Part shown: piece by piece, positions 12,461 through 24,060 of the stretch
How positions within the stretch are numbered: the stretch's first letter is position 1
Layout of the letters: every line of letters starts with the position of its first letter
Source of the DNA: Mugil cephalus
Taxonomy: Eukaryota; Chordata; Actinopteri; Mugiliformes; Mugilidae
NCBI RefSeq assembly: GCF_022458985.1
Contig: NC_061789.1
Location: 9,214,357-9,278,356 of the forward strand
DNA: 64,000 nt
Direction: 5' to 3'
Notes under the pieces: generated by a model
Database searches by the model: none
What the model was told of the DNA's origin: nothing
What the model saw: the letters and a program-made list of their open reading frames with translations, nothing else
Translations under genes and position numbers: made by a program

Positions 12461-14246
12461 ATAAATAAAATAAAAATAATAAAATAAGATTTTTCCTGGT
12501 TTCTGGTTCCTATTGGACACACACTATTAGACCATGTAATTTATTACATATCATTTACGGAGCGGTTGGCATGGCAACTGGTGGTCGCCACATCCTGTTT
12601 CTATAGCGTCAAATAACAAACTAAAACGGTACTTATATTTAAAAAAATAAAAATAAATAACACTTGGGTCTACATTAACATTATATTAGCCCGAAATGAC
12701 AGAAAACATCCTTAAGAGAAAAAAAATATTTGACGCATATTTTAATGTTTTAGTTTTGTCCCATCCACTAACAGAGCCACCAGGGGGAGCTCTGCCTGCT
12801 TTGGTTTCACTTTAGAGGAGCAGATCCGCCTATGTATTAGACCAATTTATTTCCACTTCGCTTAGTTTACTTGAGTTACGTCGTCTATTGGCATATTAAG
12901 GCATAATTTTAAACGAGTACTGTAACGTTATTGAAAACAATCACTCGCAGTGATTGTCATTTCCATCACACCTCTGACAATTAAAACTCGTCGCTTGTTT
13001 TGTTTTGTTTTTCTCAGAAAACCAATCACATCTATCATGATATATATAGCTACATATTATATTATATTTGATAATTTCATTGTTTATTTGCTGTTGCACG
13101 TCTCCTGCATCCCTCTACGTTTAATTGGTCAGACGGCCTCGTTAAATGAGAGCGTGAGTCAGTGTTTAACAGGTGCGTCAGGTAAGACCTTTGTACCCGG
13201 AAGGAAAAACAATACAGGAAAAAAAAGAACAAAAAAAAAAAACGAGTCCATTAAGAGGAAGGCACCAGCTTCTCACCTGCCGAACAGCAGAATAAAAACA
13301 GGTATTTTATATATATATATAATAATGTTAAAATGTTATTAGTTTTCTTTTAATCTTATATTTAAGCGCTGAAAGCTAAAACTACATTGCGATGTTTAGT
13401 GGTTAGTGATGTTTAATGATGGCACCTAGTTACCACTCAAGAGAAAATGAAGTGCGTAGATTTTATCCGGAAATAACACACAAATAATAAAAAGGTATAA
13501 TGTCATCGCTGCCTTTTGTTAGTATTTCGCAGGTGACAGGTGTCGGTTTTCACGGAGACTTTTTTTTCTTTGCGTTAGAGGCGAAAGTAGTTCCAGTCAA
13601 AACCGTCCACACCCTGTGGTACCTGGTACACACTGCCCTCTGTGGATGTGCACTGTCCACATTCACCGTGGCTCCTGTCTGTAAAAATATGTGGTTGTTG
13701 AGTCAAAACGACCAGTTGCTGTATCTATTTTATCTTATTCGTATGTCTCCATCTATTCTTTTGTGTGAAGCTTTGTGTGAAGTTAATTTAACAAACTGCA
13801 GCAGCAGCAATTTATTATTATTATCATTATTATTTCAGTTCAGAGACCATAAAATCTCTATGTAATAGTCCACATCGTCTCATCTTCAGAGAAAGCGTTT
13901 AATCTTCCGCTGTAAATAAAATTGCACGGACAGCTGTGATGATTTGTACCCGGTGATTTCATTGTAGAAAGTATTTAGGTCAATAACATCACAATAACAT
14001 GTCAGATGATTTAAAGTAATGTGCCACATGTGTGCACCACACACGCTGCCTTTACTCCTATGGTCGTATAAGCTGAGTTCAGGGATGTCGTGGTCAGTTA
14101 AGGAGATAAAAGGCCAGGAGATAGACGCAGTGCAGTGTTTCCTCCTGGCATTATAACCTCTAGCTGCTCCGGTTTCCTACCAAGCCAGTGGAGCTATGAT
14201 GTGTCATCATCTGCGTGCTTTTTTTTTTCTGATCACAGACTCAACG
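12461..14246. other. Intergenic cog1-smim22, including smim22 5' UTR
   Basis: No coding exon is seen. A CTCF-like CCACCAGGGGGAGC lies at 12777-12790 inside a repeat also found at 17761-17855. The smim22 leader ends at the CAG acceptor 14236-14238; a GATAAAAGGC sequence near 14104 could be its TATA-like element. Confidence 0.5.
12741..12815 (+). repeat. Dispersed repeat copy A with CTCF-like motif
   Basis: Shares CCCATCCACTAACAG and CCAGGGGGAGCTCT with the inverse of 17761-17855. This copy lacks about 34 bp between the two blocks. Confidence 0.6.
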
Positions 14247-14807
14247 ATGGATAACAACATCGAGCAGGAACTGGAGTCTCAGTTCAACGATGTGGTTTCC
14301 AGACTGACGTCCAAGCAGTTCTTCCAGTCTGACTGGGACATCGCCTCTTTTGCCATCTTCTTCATCTTCATCGGTGAGTTGAATTCAACGACTGAAGTTG
14401 GAATCTCAATATTATTTTTTGTTTGTTTGTTTGTTTTATGTGAACGTGGTTGCTGTGTTTTTCCAGGTATGGTTCTCCTGCTGGTCATCCTGGTCCTGAT
14501 CCGCTGCTGCTGCTGCTGTTGCTGTGACGACAAGGTGAAAACATACAGCAGACGCACTCAAGAGACACGGGTGTCAATAGTGCTATTAAAAGCATCTTCG
14601 ACATTCATGGAATAGTTTTAACAAATTTCATAAAAATGTGATTGACTGCGTCGTAAAATGAACCCAGACTGAGCGGTGGTTATTAATGATAACTCTGTGT
14701 ACTCTGATAAAAAGAGCAGAGTCAAATCAAATGTATTTTATTTATTTTTTTTATTTTAGCCCCGACGACGGAAGGTCGGCATAGAAAACATGGCCCTGGA
14801 GCCCTGA
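14247..14807 (+). CDS. smim22: SMIM22-like small integral membrane protein
   Basis: Exons 14247-14373, 14467-14534 and 14760-14807 join in frame to an 80-aa protein (human SMIM22/CASIMO1 is 83 aa). The N-terminus is acidic-amphipathic. Then comes the family-typical QFFQSDWD (residues 24-31), one membrane span at about 32-54, seven consecutive cysteines at 56-62, a basic PRRRK patch, and a C-terminus ending NMALEP, as in the human protein. The human protein is reported to associate with squalene epoxidase and to influence lipid droplets and actin; whether that holds in fish is inferred. The cysteine run next to the membrane is a likely S-acylation site. The start was chosen at the ATG nine bases into the exon after CAG at 14236-14238. 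An upstream in-frame ATG at 14196 precedes the T-tract of the splice acceptor and is probably not used. The gene is tail-to-tail with rogdi, as in human. Confidence 0.9.
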
Positions 14808-15170
14808 GAGCCGAAACTGACCCGAAGATGGAAGCAGCGGAGCCTCACAGTCCCACTCCCCGTGCCAAAACAAAAAAAACTAAAAAGAAAAACGCTTTTA
14901 TTCACCACGTTGCCTTTAAACTAAACATTTCTATTTGCACACACAACAAATTGTTGTTCACAAGCTCTTTTGCTAATGAAATCTTAACACGTGATCCTGC
15001 AGACTGTCTCTACGACGTGAGCTCGATTGCTCGGATGCCACAGAGTTCGACTGTCTGTGTTTTTACGCCTCTGTAGATTTGAGTACGACTTCTTAATCTG
15101 ACGCTGAAATGATGACGACATTTAACTTTGAAGGATTTACTTAATAATAAAACATTTATACTTTGTTAAT
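14808..15170 (+). other. smim22 3' UTR
   Basis: Runs from the TGA at 14805-14807 to just beyond AATAAA at 15146-15151. It has an A-rich patch near 14868-14890. Confidence 0.6.
15146..15151 (+). promoter_or_regulatory. AATAAA polyadenylation signal, smim22
   Basis: Canonical hexamer about 340 bases after the smim22 stop, before the start of convergent rogdi 3' sequence. Confidence 0.65.
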
Positions 15171-15242
15171 GTATTATTTGTCTTTGTTTCATTCATCAAA
15201 CTCTATTATTATTGTGAGTTACAACTGCGAATGATAGTACTG

Positions 15243-15375
15243 ACACCGATCAGCCACAACATTATGACCACCGACAGGAGAAGTCAATACCATTGACCAT
15301 CTTGTGACAATACAGTGTTCTGGTGGGACAGAATAACATTTTGGTGCACCAAACGTCCATTCTCTTCATCACTTC
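15243..15375. mobile_element. TIR element, copy 3, truncated
   Basis: Begins ACCGATCAGCCACAACATTATGACCAC and continues with the ACAGGAGAAGT and CCATCTTGTGACAATACAG blocks of copy 1, then jumps to the ACGTCCATTC block from its right half. The right terminus is missing. Confidence 0.6.
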
Positions 15376-15673
15376 CATCACCTCATGGTGTCAAAATTAC
15401 TTAAATTTCAACGTAACAACTTGTCCAATAATCTGTTTGATGCGGCTTTGTCTCAGCTGGTGGAGCCAGTTACCCACCAACTCAAAGCTGGACTCGGGTA
15501 AATGTCACTGAACCCACTTGGCTTTGAGTATGTCTCCTTGGAGACTTCTTATTTTTATTATCTCAGTTTTTCATGGTTGCGTAAAAAGTAAACAGAATCT
15601 AGTTTAAAGGCGGCCGGGCAGTAAAGTTCAGCAGAAAGAGTTCAGCGAGGCCGGGGCTGTTGTTTAGAGTCGT

Positions 15674-15679
15674 TTTATT
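15674..15679 (-). promoter_or_regulatory. Polyadenylation signal candidate, rogdi
   Basis: TTTATT on the plus strand is AATAAA on the minus strand. It would give rogdi a 3' UTR of about 1.9 kb. No nearer minus-strand AATAAA was noticed, but variants were not excluded. Confidence 0.4.
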
Positions 15680-17547
15680 GCACAGTTAAATCATTTCCAC
15701 ATTTTATATGAGAGGCAGCTTTTAAAACAGGTTAACACTTACTGGAATAAAGTCACTTGTTCGTGATTGGATTAGTGTTTGGTTCACAGGGAGTCGACGA
15801 CACGAGAGAAGAAATAAATACACGGACGCGGAGCAGACGAACACTTGAAACGGAGGTTCCATCAACAGATGTGACAAATAGCTTATCGTTCAGACTTATC
15901 AGGGAATGTGTCATTTTCACCAAGCGAGGGGCAACGAAGGGTAAAAAAAAAAAAAAAAAAAAGACGTGTGCCAGCCCCAGCGCCTGACAAATTCACATCA
16001 TAATATCACAAGTTATCATAGGAATGAGTACGCATCCATCAAATAATTCACATTTCTACCTGGATTATTCTGCTCTGATAAATTTGACATCGAAGGAATA
16101 GATAAGTTAAACATGTCAGTAACACGTGACGTATGGACGACACTGAAGCTGGGACACAAACAAAATGATACCGTACTGTCACTAAGTCTGTTTCTGGTTA
16201 AACATCACAGTGGGGAACGTTCTTCGTAAAACTACTGCCTCCCCCCACAGCTGGAATTTCTAATTCCCTTTTGCGTTTCCTTTCGCAGTGCTGCTGCATT
16301 CCTAGCAACACCCGCACTGTATGAAATTAGTGACACAAATAAATCCTCAGTTTTGTTTTGTTTTTTGTTTTTTTTTAACATGGATTTACAGTAACCTGAA
16401 CATGTCCATTTTAAAAAGGATTTCTGTTGCAAATTTGAGAGATCTAAACGAACTGGACTGATGGTTTTACTTTCTCCTTTTGGACAATTAGTTTTTCGCA
16501 CATCTGAAAATAGCAATTCAACTTCTAACCTTAAACGTACACATGGAGATTTATGAGCATTTCTTGCAGCTGTAGTTAAATACATGACGGACTCTGGACC
16601 TGTACATTTACAGATCTTGTATCTTGTTCAACATCCGATCGTCCTGGGGAAAAACGTCTTGTATTTACAGGCGCTTAAACTTATTTCTACATTTCTGCAT
16701 AAAAACACGTCACTCTGGACGATCAAATTTGCTCTCAAGAGTTCAAATGCAATGCAAACTCAGCCTCTTTCTGTTATTGTCCAGTACGACTCTGTTACTG
16801 TAGGACGAACATGCATATTATAAATAATTTATCAGGGAGCCGTGGCACGAGCAAGAAAGCGGCTGATTACGTACGAGTTGGGACCTTTTGGGGAATTTGT
16901 AGAACTCTATGATTTTAAGAGTGCATCAGAAATACCAGATCAGTGTCTGTTAACCGTGTGATTCACTCTTTAGAAGTGACTCAGCTTCTCAACGTTGCGT
17001 TAAATAATGAATCCCTGATCCTGGGTCTGAACATGACTAGAAAACAGAAAGCTTTCTTAAAGACTGGAAATAAGATGCAGGACTGGATGGTGAGATGATG
17101 CAAAAGGTGAAGCTGCTGTGAGGGAACGCAAAGAGAACAAAAACCCCCCACTGTGATGACGTAGTGCTGCTTAGTCCTCCCACCCTGAGGGACCAGATAA
17201 ATACTCAGCAAGAACCAAAAAAAAAAAAAAAAAAAACTAATCGTAAATCAGCAACAATCACAGTCGCTCGTTTAGAGTTCAAGTCAGTACTGTACCGTGA
17301 GATGCAATACACACACATGTCAGTCATCTGGGCTAACACAACTGGGAATGGCAATCGTTGAAATCTTTCAGAGTCTGACTGGCTTCTTCGGTTGATCATG
17401 CAACACTTCAAACCGAATGACTGCATGAGGAATATATATATCTATATATATATATATGTATATACAAAAATAAAAACCTTCCCAGGATGTCCCTTACACT
17501 TGAGTGGTTAGTTTGGGTCTGACCGGCCTCTGGAGGATGGACGTGGA
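15680..17547 (-). other. Probable rogdi 3' UTR
   Basis: Non-coding sequence after the rogdi stop. It contains A runs at 15943-15962 and 17218-17236 and a TA microsatellite at about 17430-17462. The extent depends on which polyadenylation signal is used. Confidence 0.45.
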
Positions 17548-20500
17548 TTAGAAAGGTCTGTAGTTCCAGAAACTGGAGAAGACTGATATCTGCAGAGGAC
17601 GGGAGAGACACAGGTTAGAGCGCAACACAACACTTCACTAGCAAAGCTGTCCTGACTATGTCCTTATGGAGTTGTGGAGACATTTGTGATGTTTGTAGAA
17701 CTCAAATTAATATTTTTTTCTCATAGAAAATCTCATTTGATTCATGGTTGAAGCACTTTTACAGTGATGCCAAAGTTAGTAGAGCTCCCCCTGGTGTCTG
17801 GCTGCAGTACAGCTCATAACATTCTCCCTGTTAGTGGATGGGACTGAAAGTAAAACACTAAAATACACAACAAATAATTCTTTTTCAAGGATGGTTTCAG
17901 TCATTTCAGGTAGTTAATATAATGTTGATGCATATACAAGTGTAGCTTTGTGGTTAAGTTTTGTTTTAGTTAGGTATTTGGTGGTATAGAAAAAGGATGT
18001 GACTACCAGTTGCCATGCCAACCACTCTGTAAAGAGCTGTAGGAAAAATTTTAAATACATGCACTGTGTATAATCCAACACTTCCCGGTTGCTGGTGGAG
18101 GTAGAGCAGAGCACCACAAGGTGGCGCCACCCGAAAATAGTATCAGTTTGGCCAATGCAAGAATGTGGCAGCACACTGTCCATATTTATAAACAGCCTTA
18201 GGGTTCGACAATTTTCTTTTGGCTACTTTGGTGAACTACTAAAATAGAACAAAGCCTTAGTAAGTTATTTTTCAGACCTTATCCTTGAGCTGCTGGCAGA
18301 GCTGCAGGGAGATGGTGAAGAACACCAGAGTGTCGTTGAGCCACGGCACCACACACTCCACCTTGTGGACGTGGCTCACCTCGAACCGGTTACTGTTGAG
18401 CTCGCTGTGGACGCGAGTTATAACAGAAGCAGAAAAAAGTTAAGTTACACAGACGTCTGTGGGAGAGCCACTGAGGCATTTCTTCAGATAAAAAAAACAC
18501 TGACTTACAACATTGCTCCCGGGTTGTGCAACACTGAGCTTCCAGCTGGCTTGAAATTCTTTTCAGATCAGAGAGAGAGAAAAAAATAAATAAATAAAAG
18601 ATTATCACACACACTCATGTACGTGGTCGGTCATAGCGCTGCTTGGTGTTACATGTCCTGACCTTAGTGGTGTTGGGAGGCAGCACGTGCAGCTGATAAA
18701 CAGTCAGACACAGTTTGCTTAAGTTGATGTAGAAGTTCACCATCACGTCCCCGGGCATCGGAGGGGTGAACATTTTCTGTGAGCGGAAGGACGAACCAGA
18801 GAAAGAGATTAATGTTTGACATATTTGTAAAAAAAAAGTATACGGACACAAGAACAATCCTTAATAGAGGGTATGCATTGACGTCACTGACGCCTGAGTG
18901 GAAAAAACATGGTGAAGGGTATCAGTAAATACAGAGAGACCGGGAAAAATGTAGATTAGCAGATTAAATTAAGGACAACTGGACTCAAGAATGATCCATA
19001 TGAACTAGTATGGATTTGGAAAAGTGGATTAGCCTCATTTCAGTTAGTTTTAGTTAATTTCAGTTATGATAAATGTAGCTAATAAAAAGATGCTAACGCT
19101 AAGAGCTTTACTGAGAAGTAACATTAACCATACAATACTGTAGTGTCCGACCAGACGTTAAATGAACAACGAGGAGTGAATATTAAATAAATATTCTGTT
19201 TATTGTTATTTATTGTTGGAACTGAAATAGTTACTGTCGGCCGTAACTACGGCAAAACAACTTAAGGTATGACGTCATCAAACAATACAGCATTAATTAA
19301 TATTATCTGACACTAAATGTGAACCACAACACCAGGTTTCTGTGTCTGGATTCCAGATGTTTCTTAGTAATGCAGTGATTCATTTACTTCTCTTTTATTT
19401 GGCAGTAAAAATGTAAAAATATATCTCATGACTGCTTTTCAAATCTGTTGGTTCAGTCAATTGCACAACAGCTCTTTGCCTTTTTTAAATTAATTTTACA
19501 ATTCAGACGCTATTAAAGCCAATGATTCAATTTAATGCTGCTAATCTTCATGTTCAACTGTCTCTCTTCCCTGAAACTATAAAATAAATATCAAACCAGA
19601 AATAACAGCCCAAACAAGGTGTCCATATACTTTTGGTCATATAGTCTTTTCATCGAATTCGGAGCATTGTAGACACTCTTAATAAATAGTACACTATAGC
19701 CAGTGTGTGTGTCTGTGTGTTTTTTTTTGTACCATCAAACCACTGGTGGCCAGCTCTGGTAGTGTCATGGAGGCCGGGGTGGTGAGGCGGTTTCGCGCTC
19801 GCGTCAGCTGCAGCATCACCGCATCCATGAGCTACAGCAGCAACAGAAAAATACAAGATTGACGTCGCTGATGCAGCACTAAAAAAAAAAGATCATATCA
19901 GATCTGCGCTGACCTTGTTAACCTCAGCTCCTGTCTTGAAGTGGTAGCTGTCGTCACGACTGCTCAGGAGCTGCAAGGCCTGGTTCACGTGGTTCCTGGC
20001 ATCCTGGATCTAACAGGACAAATAAATACGTAAATACATAGAAAGGTTTTATGTGTAAATGTTATGAAAGACATCTGACATTAGACGCCTATAAAATATT
20101 CATTGGTGTCATTCACTCTTACTTTGGCTTCGTGACTAGGTACCAAAGTCTCAGTTGAGACAAAACAGGAAGTGAACTTTTTTATCTTTTTTAAAAATCT
20201 GGCAAATTGCTAAGAACTGTAGTAGCTCATGCTACCCTGTCAAATACAGGACGTACGTACAGATACAGCAAATAAGAGTTGGATGTGTTAAAAATGCAAA
20301 GAGTTTAGCAGTTTATTTATTGTTTTTGCTACTGCTTTGCATTTTGTACTGAGTTCATTAAGACTTCTCATGAATTTGATGAACAGGGTGTAGTGTTGAT
20401 GCGCTAAATTCATTCAATTAGAAAATAAATCAAAATTCTGAGTTGAGAATTCTTTTAAAACTGAATTTCAATCCCAGAAAAAAAAAAATATAATGTATGA

Positions 20501-20785
20501 GTGTCTCCTGCAACATTTTCCTTCCTTATTATCAACTGGAAAATAATAATAATAAATAATAAAACTAAGAATTTATTTTTAAATATAAATATCATCATTC
20601 GATTAGAAAAGAAATCAAACTTTAGAGTTTTTTTTTTTTTTTTTGTAAATTAAATGTCAATCCCGATCACTGTCTGGGAATATTATATAATAATTTTAAG
20701 AATTAGGAGTGTACTCCTGCAAGGTTTTCCTTCCTTTTTATCAACTGAAAAATTAAAATAATAAAAAAATATGTAAAAAGAAAAA

Positions 20786-20816
<31 letters not shown>

Positions 20817-23800
20817 TAATAAACATCAAAAAATAAACCAAAAAAAAATCAAACAACAGCTGAAAGGGGATCTCTGATAGTCTTAGCAGTGTTTATACCT
20901 AGAGTGTATAAGAATGAAGGTTATCATTATCATTAGGTGTGAAAGGGTTTTGAAAGTAAAAACAACACAATCAATAGCAACACTTCTTGTTCTCTACCTG
21001 CTGCAGTTTCCACTGCTTGTCTTCTCGGAACTGAAAGTGCAGCACTTGGCTGCTCTTCGCAACCTTCAGGTTTATGTCCTGTTGACCAACATGAAAAACA
21101 CATTTCGCTTGAATCAAGTGTTTAATCTTCCTATAAATAAATCCCTGATACTGACATTAGACACAACTCACGGCCTGAGTCAGAGCCTCTCCCTGGAGAG
21201 TCAGCACCCCCTTCACTTGATCCATGCTGCAAAAACAACACATGACACGCGCGTTTCAACATCACCCCGAGACCGGGGGCAGACACCTGGTCTGAACTCT
21301 GCAAGGTTTCAACACGGAGGAAGCGATGTACAGATTCAGGCCGACTATCAGCGAGCGGCCGCTTCACTTCCCCCACAGGAAGGGAAGGTTACATAAGAGA
21401 CGAGGGGCTACTTATCGGACTCATGACGACCGTTTGAAACAGCGCAGCGACCACTAAGAGATGAACTTTAAAGGATTACGTTGAGCTGCCGAGGATGAAG
21501 TTTTCCTGCTTGAGCTGACTCTCCAGACCCGGCGTTGGCATTGAGAAACGTCTGGAGGCCTCCTGTGGACAGCAGCAGAGCAAAATGTCACTCAGCGTGA
21601 ACACTTTAACACTGTTGACTATGCTACTAATGACAGTATTAACAGAAACATGTTCAACTGCTCTTTAACACAGTCAAACATCTAATCTTTTAGTCCCTAA
21701 TGTGGCTAAACCACTGGAAACATTACTTTAAATCCTATAGAAGCACGTTTGCTCAAGCTGTGACAAGTAAACCGATGTACTAGCACATATTTAAATGTCG
21801 CCCGGCTCCCAGTACATGGCAGTTCAGCGTTTACCTTAAGGACATCCTGGAGCTGCTTTAGGACAGCGTGCACCTCTTCTTTGAGCAACCAGTTGAACTC
21901 CTCCTCCTGCAAAACAGAGCAAATAAAGATTTAACGCCCGCATCGTGACTAATGCAAAACAGTTCTGATGAGCTGACCTGTACGTGCAACGCCATCTGAT
22001 CGTATTTAAGGTTAACAAATAGGAGGTTATTTATAGATGTTTTAGAAAAAAAAAGATGTGTGTTTACACTCTGAGCATTGCTCCAACATGTTTGTGGGAG
22101 CTTTTGGGCCTCAGTCAGCTTTGTTGGAACTTTTTCTCCAGCTGTGGCCACAGCAGCTAAATACAAAAATATTTTTCCAGGGAAGTGCACTTTTTTTTTT
22201 TTTTTTTTTTTTTTGTGCATTCATGGCTTCCCAGGAGTGGGAAAGTTTTGTGGAGCTTAAATATAGCAACACAGATATACCTTTCTACCCTAGTAAGCTC
22301 CTCTTTTGGTCATGTGTTTGTACTTTGAACCTCACATATTTCTACAGGTACACATTACTTAACAAATGATTATCACAGAGTTTTATTGGGATGAATGAGG
22401 ACTAAGCTTCTCATGGTCAGTGAATACAATGTACACTCAGCGTGACCGGCATTTCCTGAAAGAACGGAAAATTACAAAATGAACAACTGAATAAATAAAC
22501 TTTCAAGAACTAGATATTGCTGAATCATTATAGTACGCTGTCATGTCCCTCCGCTTTTATTTTATTTCATAGGGCCACTTTTCATGACAGTCTGTATCTG
22601 TAAATCTACACAAACAAGGCACACCCACTTACACTAACTGTTGCTTCTGTGTGAGGACACCCAAATAGAAAGAAGACATACTGGAAGAGGACTTTTTCAA
22701 ATCATTTTAAAGTCACAAACACCTTTAAAATATGTATGTATTAAAAGTGAGTGTTACTGGCTGCAATACGTATCTGTTTTTGTTTCCAAATGTATTTCAT
22801 AATGACTCATGTTATAAGAATAATACTTATTCACGGTATATTTTATACCGATCTTGGGTCTCAGACGGTCTGAAGCTTCCTCATCTGAAAAAGGGGAACT
22901 TGGGTTTTGAGTATGAACATCTTGAATCTTCTTAAATGACTAATTCAAGAATACCAATCTTTATAAATTTTTACAAAAAAAAAAATTTTAATAGGAGAAA
23001 TCTGACTTTTCTTCGTAAATCTGACTTAAATTCCAGAATACTGACTTTTTTTTCATAAGTCTGACTTCAATACGAGAATTCAGACTTTTCATCTTAAGTC
23101 TGATTTTAATACAAGAATTCTGACTTTTCTTTACACTAATTCCTGAAGTCTGACTTTTCTTTGTGAGTCTGGCTTTAATTTGAGAATTCTGACTTTTCAA
23201 CTTAAGTCTGATTTTAATACAAGAATTCTGACTTTTTATCTTAAGTCTGATTTTAATTCGAAAATTCCGACTTTTTATCTTAAGTTTGATTTTAACATGA
23301 GAATTCTGACTTTTCTTTGTGAGTCTGGCTTTAATTCCAAAATTCTGACTTTTCTTTACGAGTCTGGCTTTAATATGAGAATTCAGACTTTTCTCCCTAA
23401 GTCTGACTTCAATTCCAGAATTCTGACTTTTCATCTTAAGTCTGATTTTAATTTCAGAATCCTGACTTTTCTTCGTAATTCGGATTTTAATACAGAAATC
23501 TTAGTCTGACTTCAATTTCAGAATTCTGACCTTTTCTCGAAGCCATTTTTTTAGCCTGTTTTTTAATTATTATTACTCTGATAGTAACGTATGAAGTTTT
23601 TTTCATTTAAAAGAAGAAGAAAGGCACAACATTTGAGTGAAAGACAGAATTATGAATTTAACCTCGGAATTTTGAAATATATTTATGTATATTTACAGTG
23701 ACTATAGTCCTCGCTCGTAAATATTTTACGTATATATAAATATTTGTTAAAATTAAATACCCATGCCCGGTTATCACTAGCCCACCGACTGTAAACAAAC

Positions 23801-24060
23801 ATCACTGCAGTGACAACGACAGCGCGAGCCCTGCCTACTGCACCTGCGCTGTAGCGCGAGACGCTTCAGCCCCTTTGGCTAACATTAGTAACATTTGTAG
23901 CTAATATTTTAGCGTCCTCCAGATTCATTCCTCCAATATATTTACCACGCATATTGACTTGTGGTGTCTTAAGGGAAGGGCCGGTGGTCCCTTTCCCTTT
24001 AGACACGGAGGGTGAACATCTTACCAGCACGGCTCTCTCCACCTGACTGGCCGCTGACAT
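17548..24060 (-). CDS. rogdi: Rogdi, RAVE/V-ATPase-associated leucine-zipper protein
   Basis: Exons in transcript order: 24060-24025, 21906-21835, 21562-21480, 21226-21172, 21078-20998, 20009-19914, 19831-19733, 18776-18663, 18558-18509, 18404-18278, 17589-17548. They total 855 nt, or 284 aa; human ROGDI is 287 aa. Conserved blocks in order: [101 protein letters not shown] and the terminal [10 protein letters not shown]. Loss of human ROGDI causes Kohlschutter-Tonz syndrome; the protein is linked to V-ATPase assembly (a yeast Rav2-like role) and to synaptic vesicles. The start [12 protein letters not shown] was chosen by family alignment. The frame is open upstream to an ATG at 24195, but the family does not support that extension. 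Intron 1 carries a large minisatellite. Confidence 0.97.
17761..17855 (-). repeat. Dispersed repeat copy B with CTCF-like motif
   Basis: On the minus strand it reads CCCATCCACTAACAG, then a 34-bp insert relative to copy A, then ACACCAGGGGGAGCTCT (motif at 17784-17797). It matches 12741-12815. It lies downstream of the rogdi coding end, within rogdi intron 10. Confidence 0.6.
18040..18200. mobile_element. Second copy of the 4454-4784 element, partial
   Basis: The block AATCCAACACTTCCCGG...GCTGGTGGAGGTAGAGCAGAGC at 18071-18113 matches 4647-4683 with few changes. The right edge, CCATATTTATAAACAG, resembles the other copy's terminus. The left terminus is not clear. Confidence 0.55.
20010..20997. 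other. rogdi intron 5
   Basis: A/T-rich, with poly-T at 20625-20644 and a TA microsatellite at about 20794-20819. The two halves repeat a TCAATCCC...CTCCTGCAA...CCTTCCTT...ATCAACTG theme (20468-20540 and 20654-20750), suggesting a local duplication. No exon is seen. Confidence 0.6.
21907..24024. other. rogdi intron 1
   Basis: Holds a T22 run at 22193-22214 and the 39-bp minisatellite at about 22997-23535. I see no alternative exon. Confidence 0.6.
22997..23535. repeat. 39-bp minisatellite, about 14 copies
   Basis: Tandem units of the form GAATTCTGACTTTT + CATCTTAAGTCTGATTTTAATACAA vary at scattered bases. Eight consecutive plus-strand units (23180-23509) translate to 13-residue repeats such as [13 protein letters not shown] without a stop, and the minus strand is open over 22988-23434. 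This follows from the unit length being a multiple of three. It is intronic and not considered a gene. Confidence 0.9.

Noticed and set aside
14196-14246. Upstream in-frame ATG for smim22
   Set aside because: The segment contains the T-tract and CAG of a splice acceptor, and the added residues are unlike the family.
22988-23434. 148-codon minus-strand ORF in the minisatellite
   Set aside because: It consists only of tandem repeat units in a rogdi intron, with no family resemblance. Openness follows from the unit being 39 bp.
22997-23535. Regular repeats resembling a CRISPR array
   Set aside because: Units are contiguous with no unique spacers, and the host is a vertebrate.
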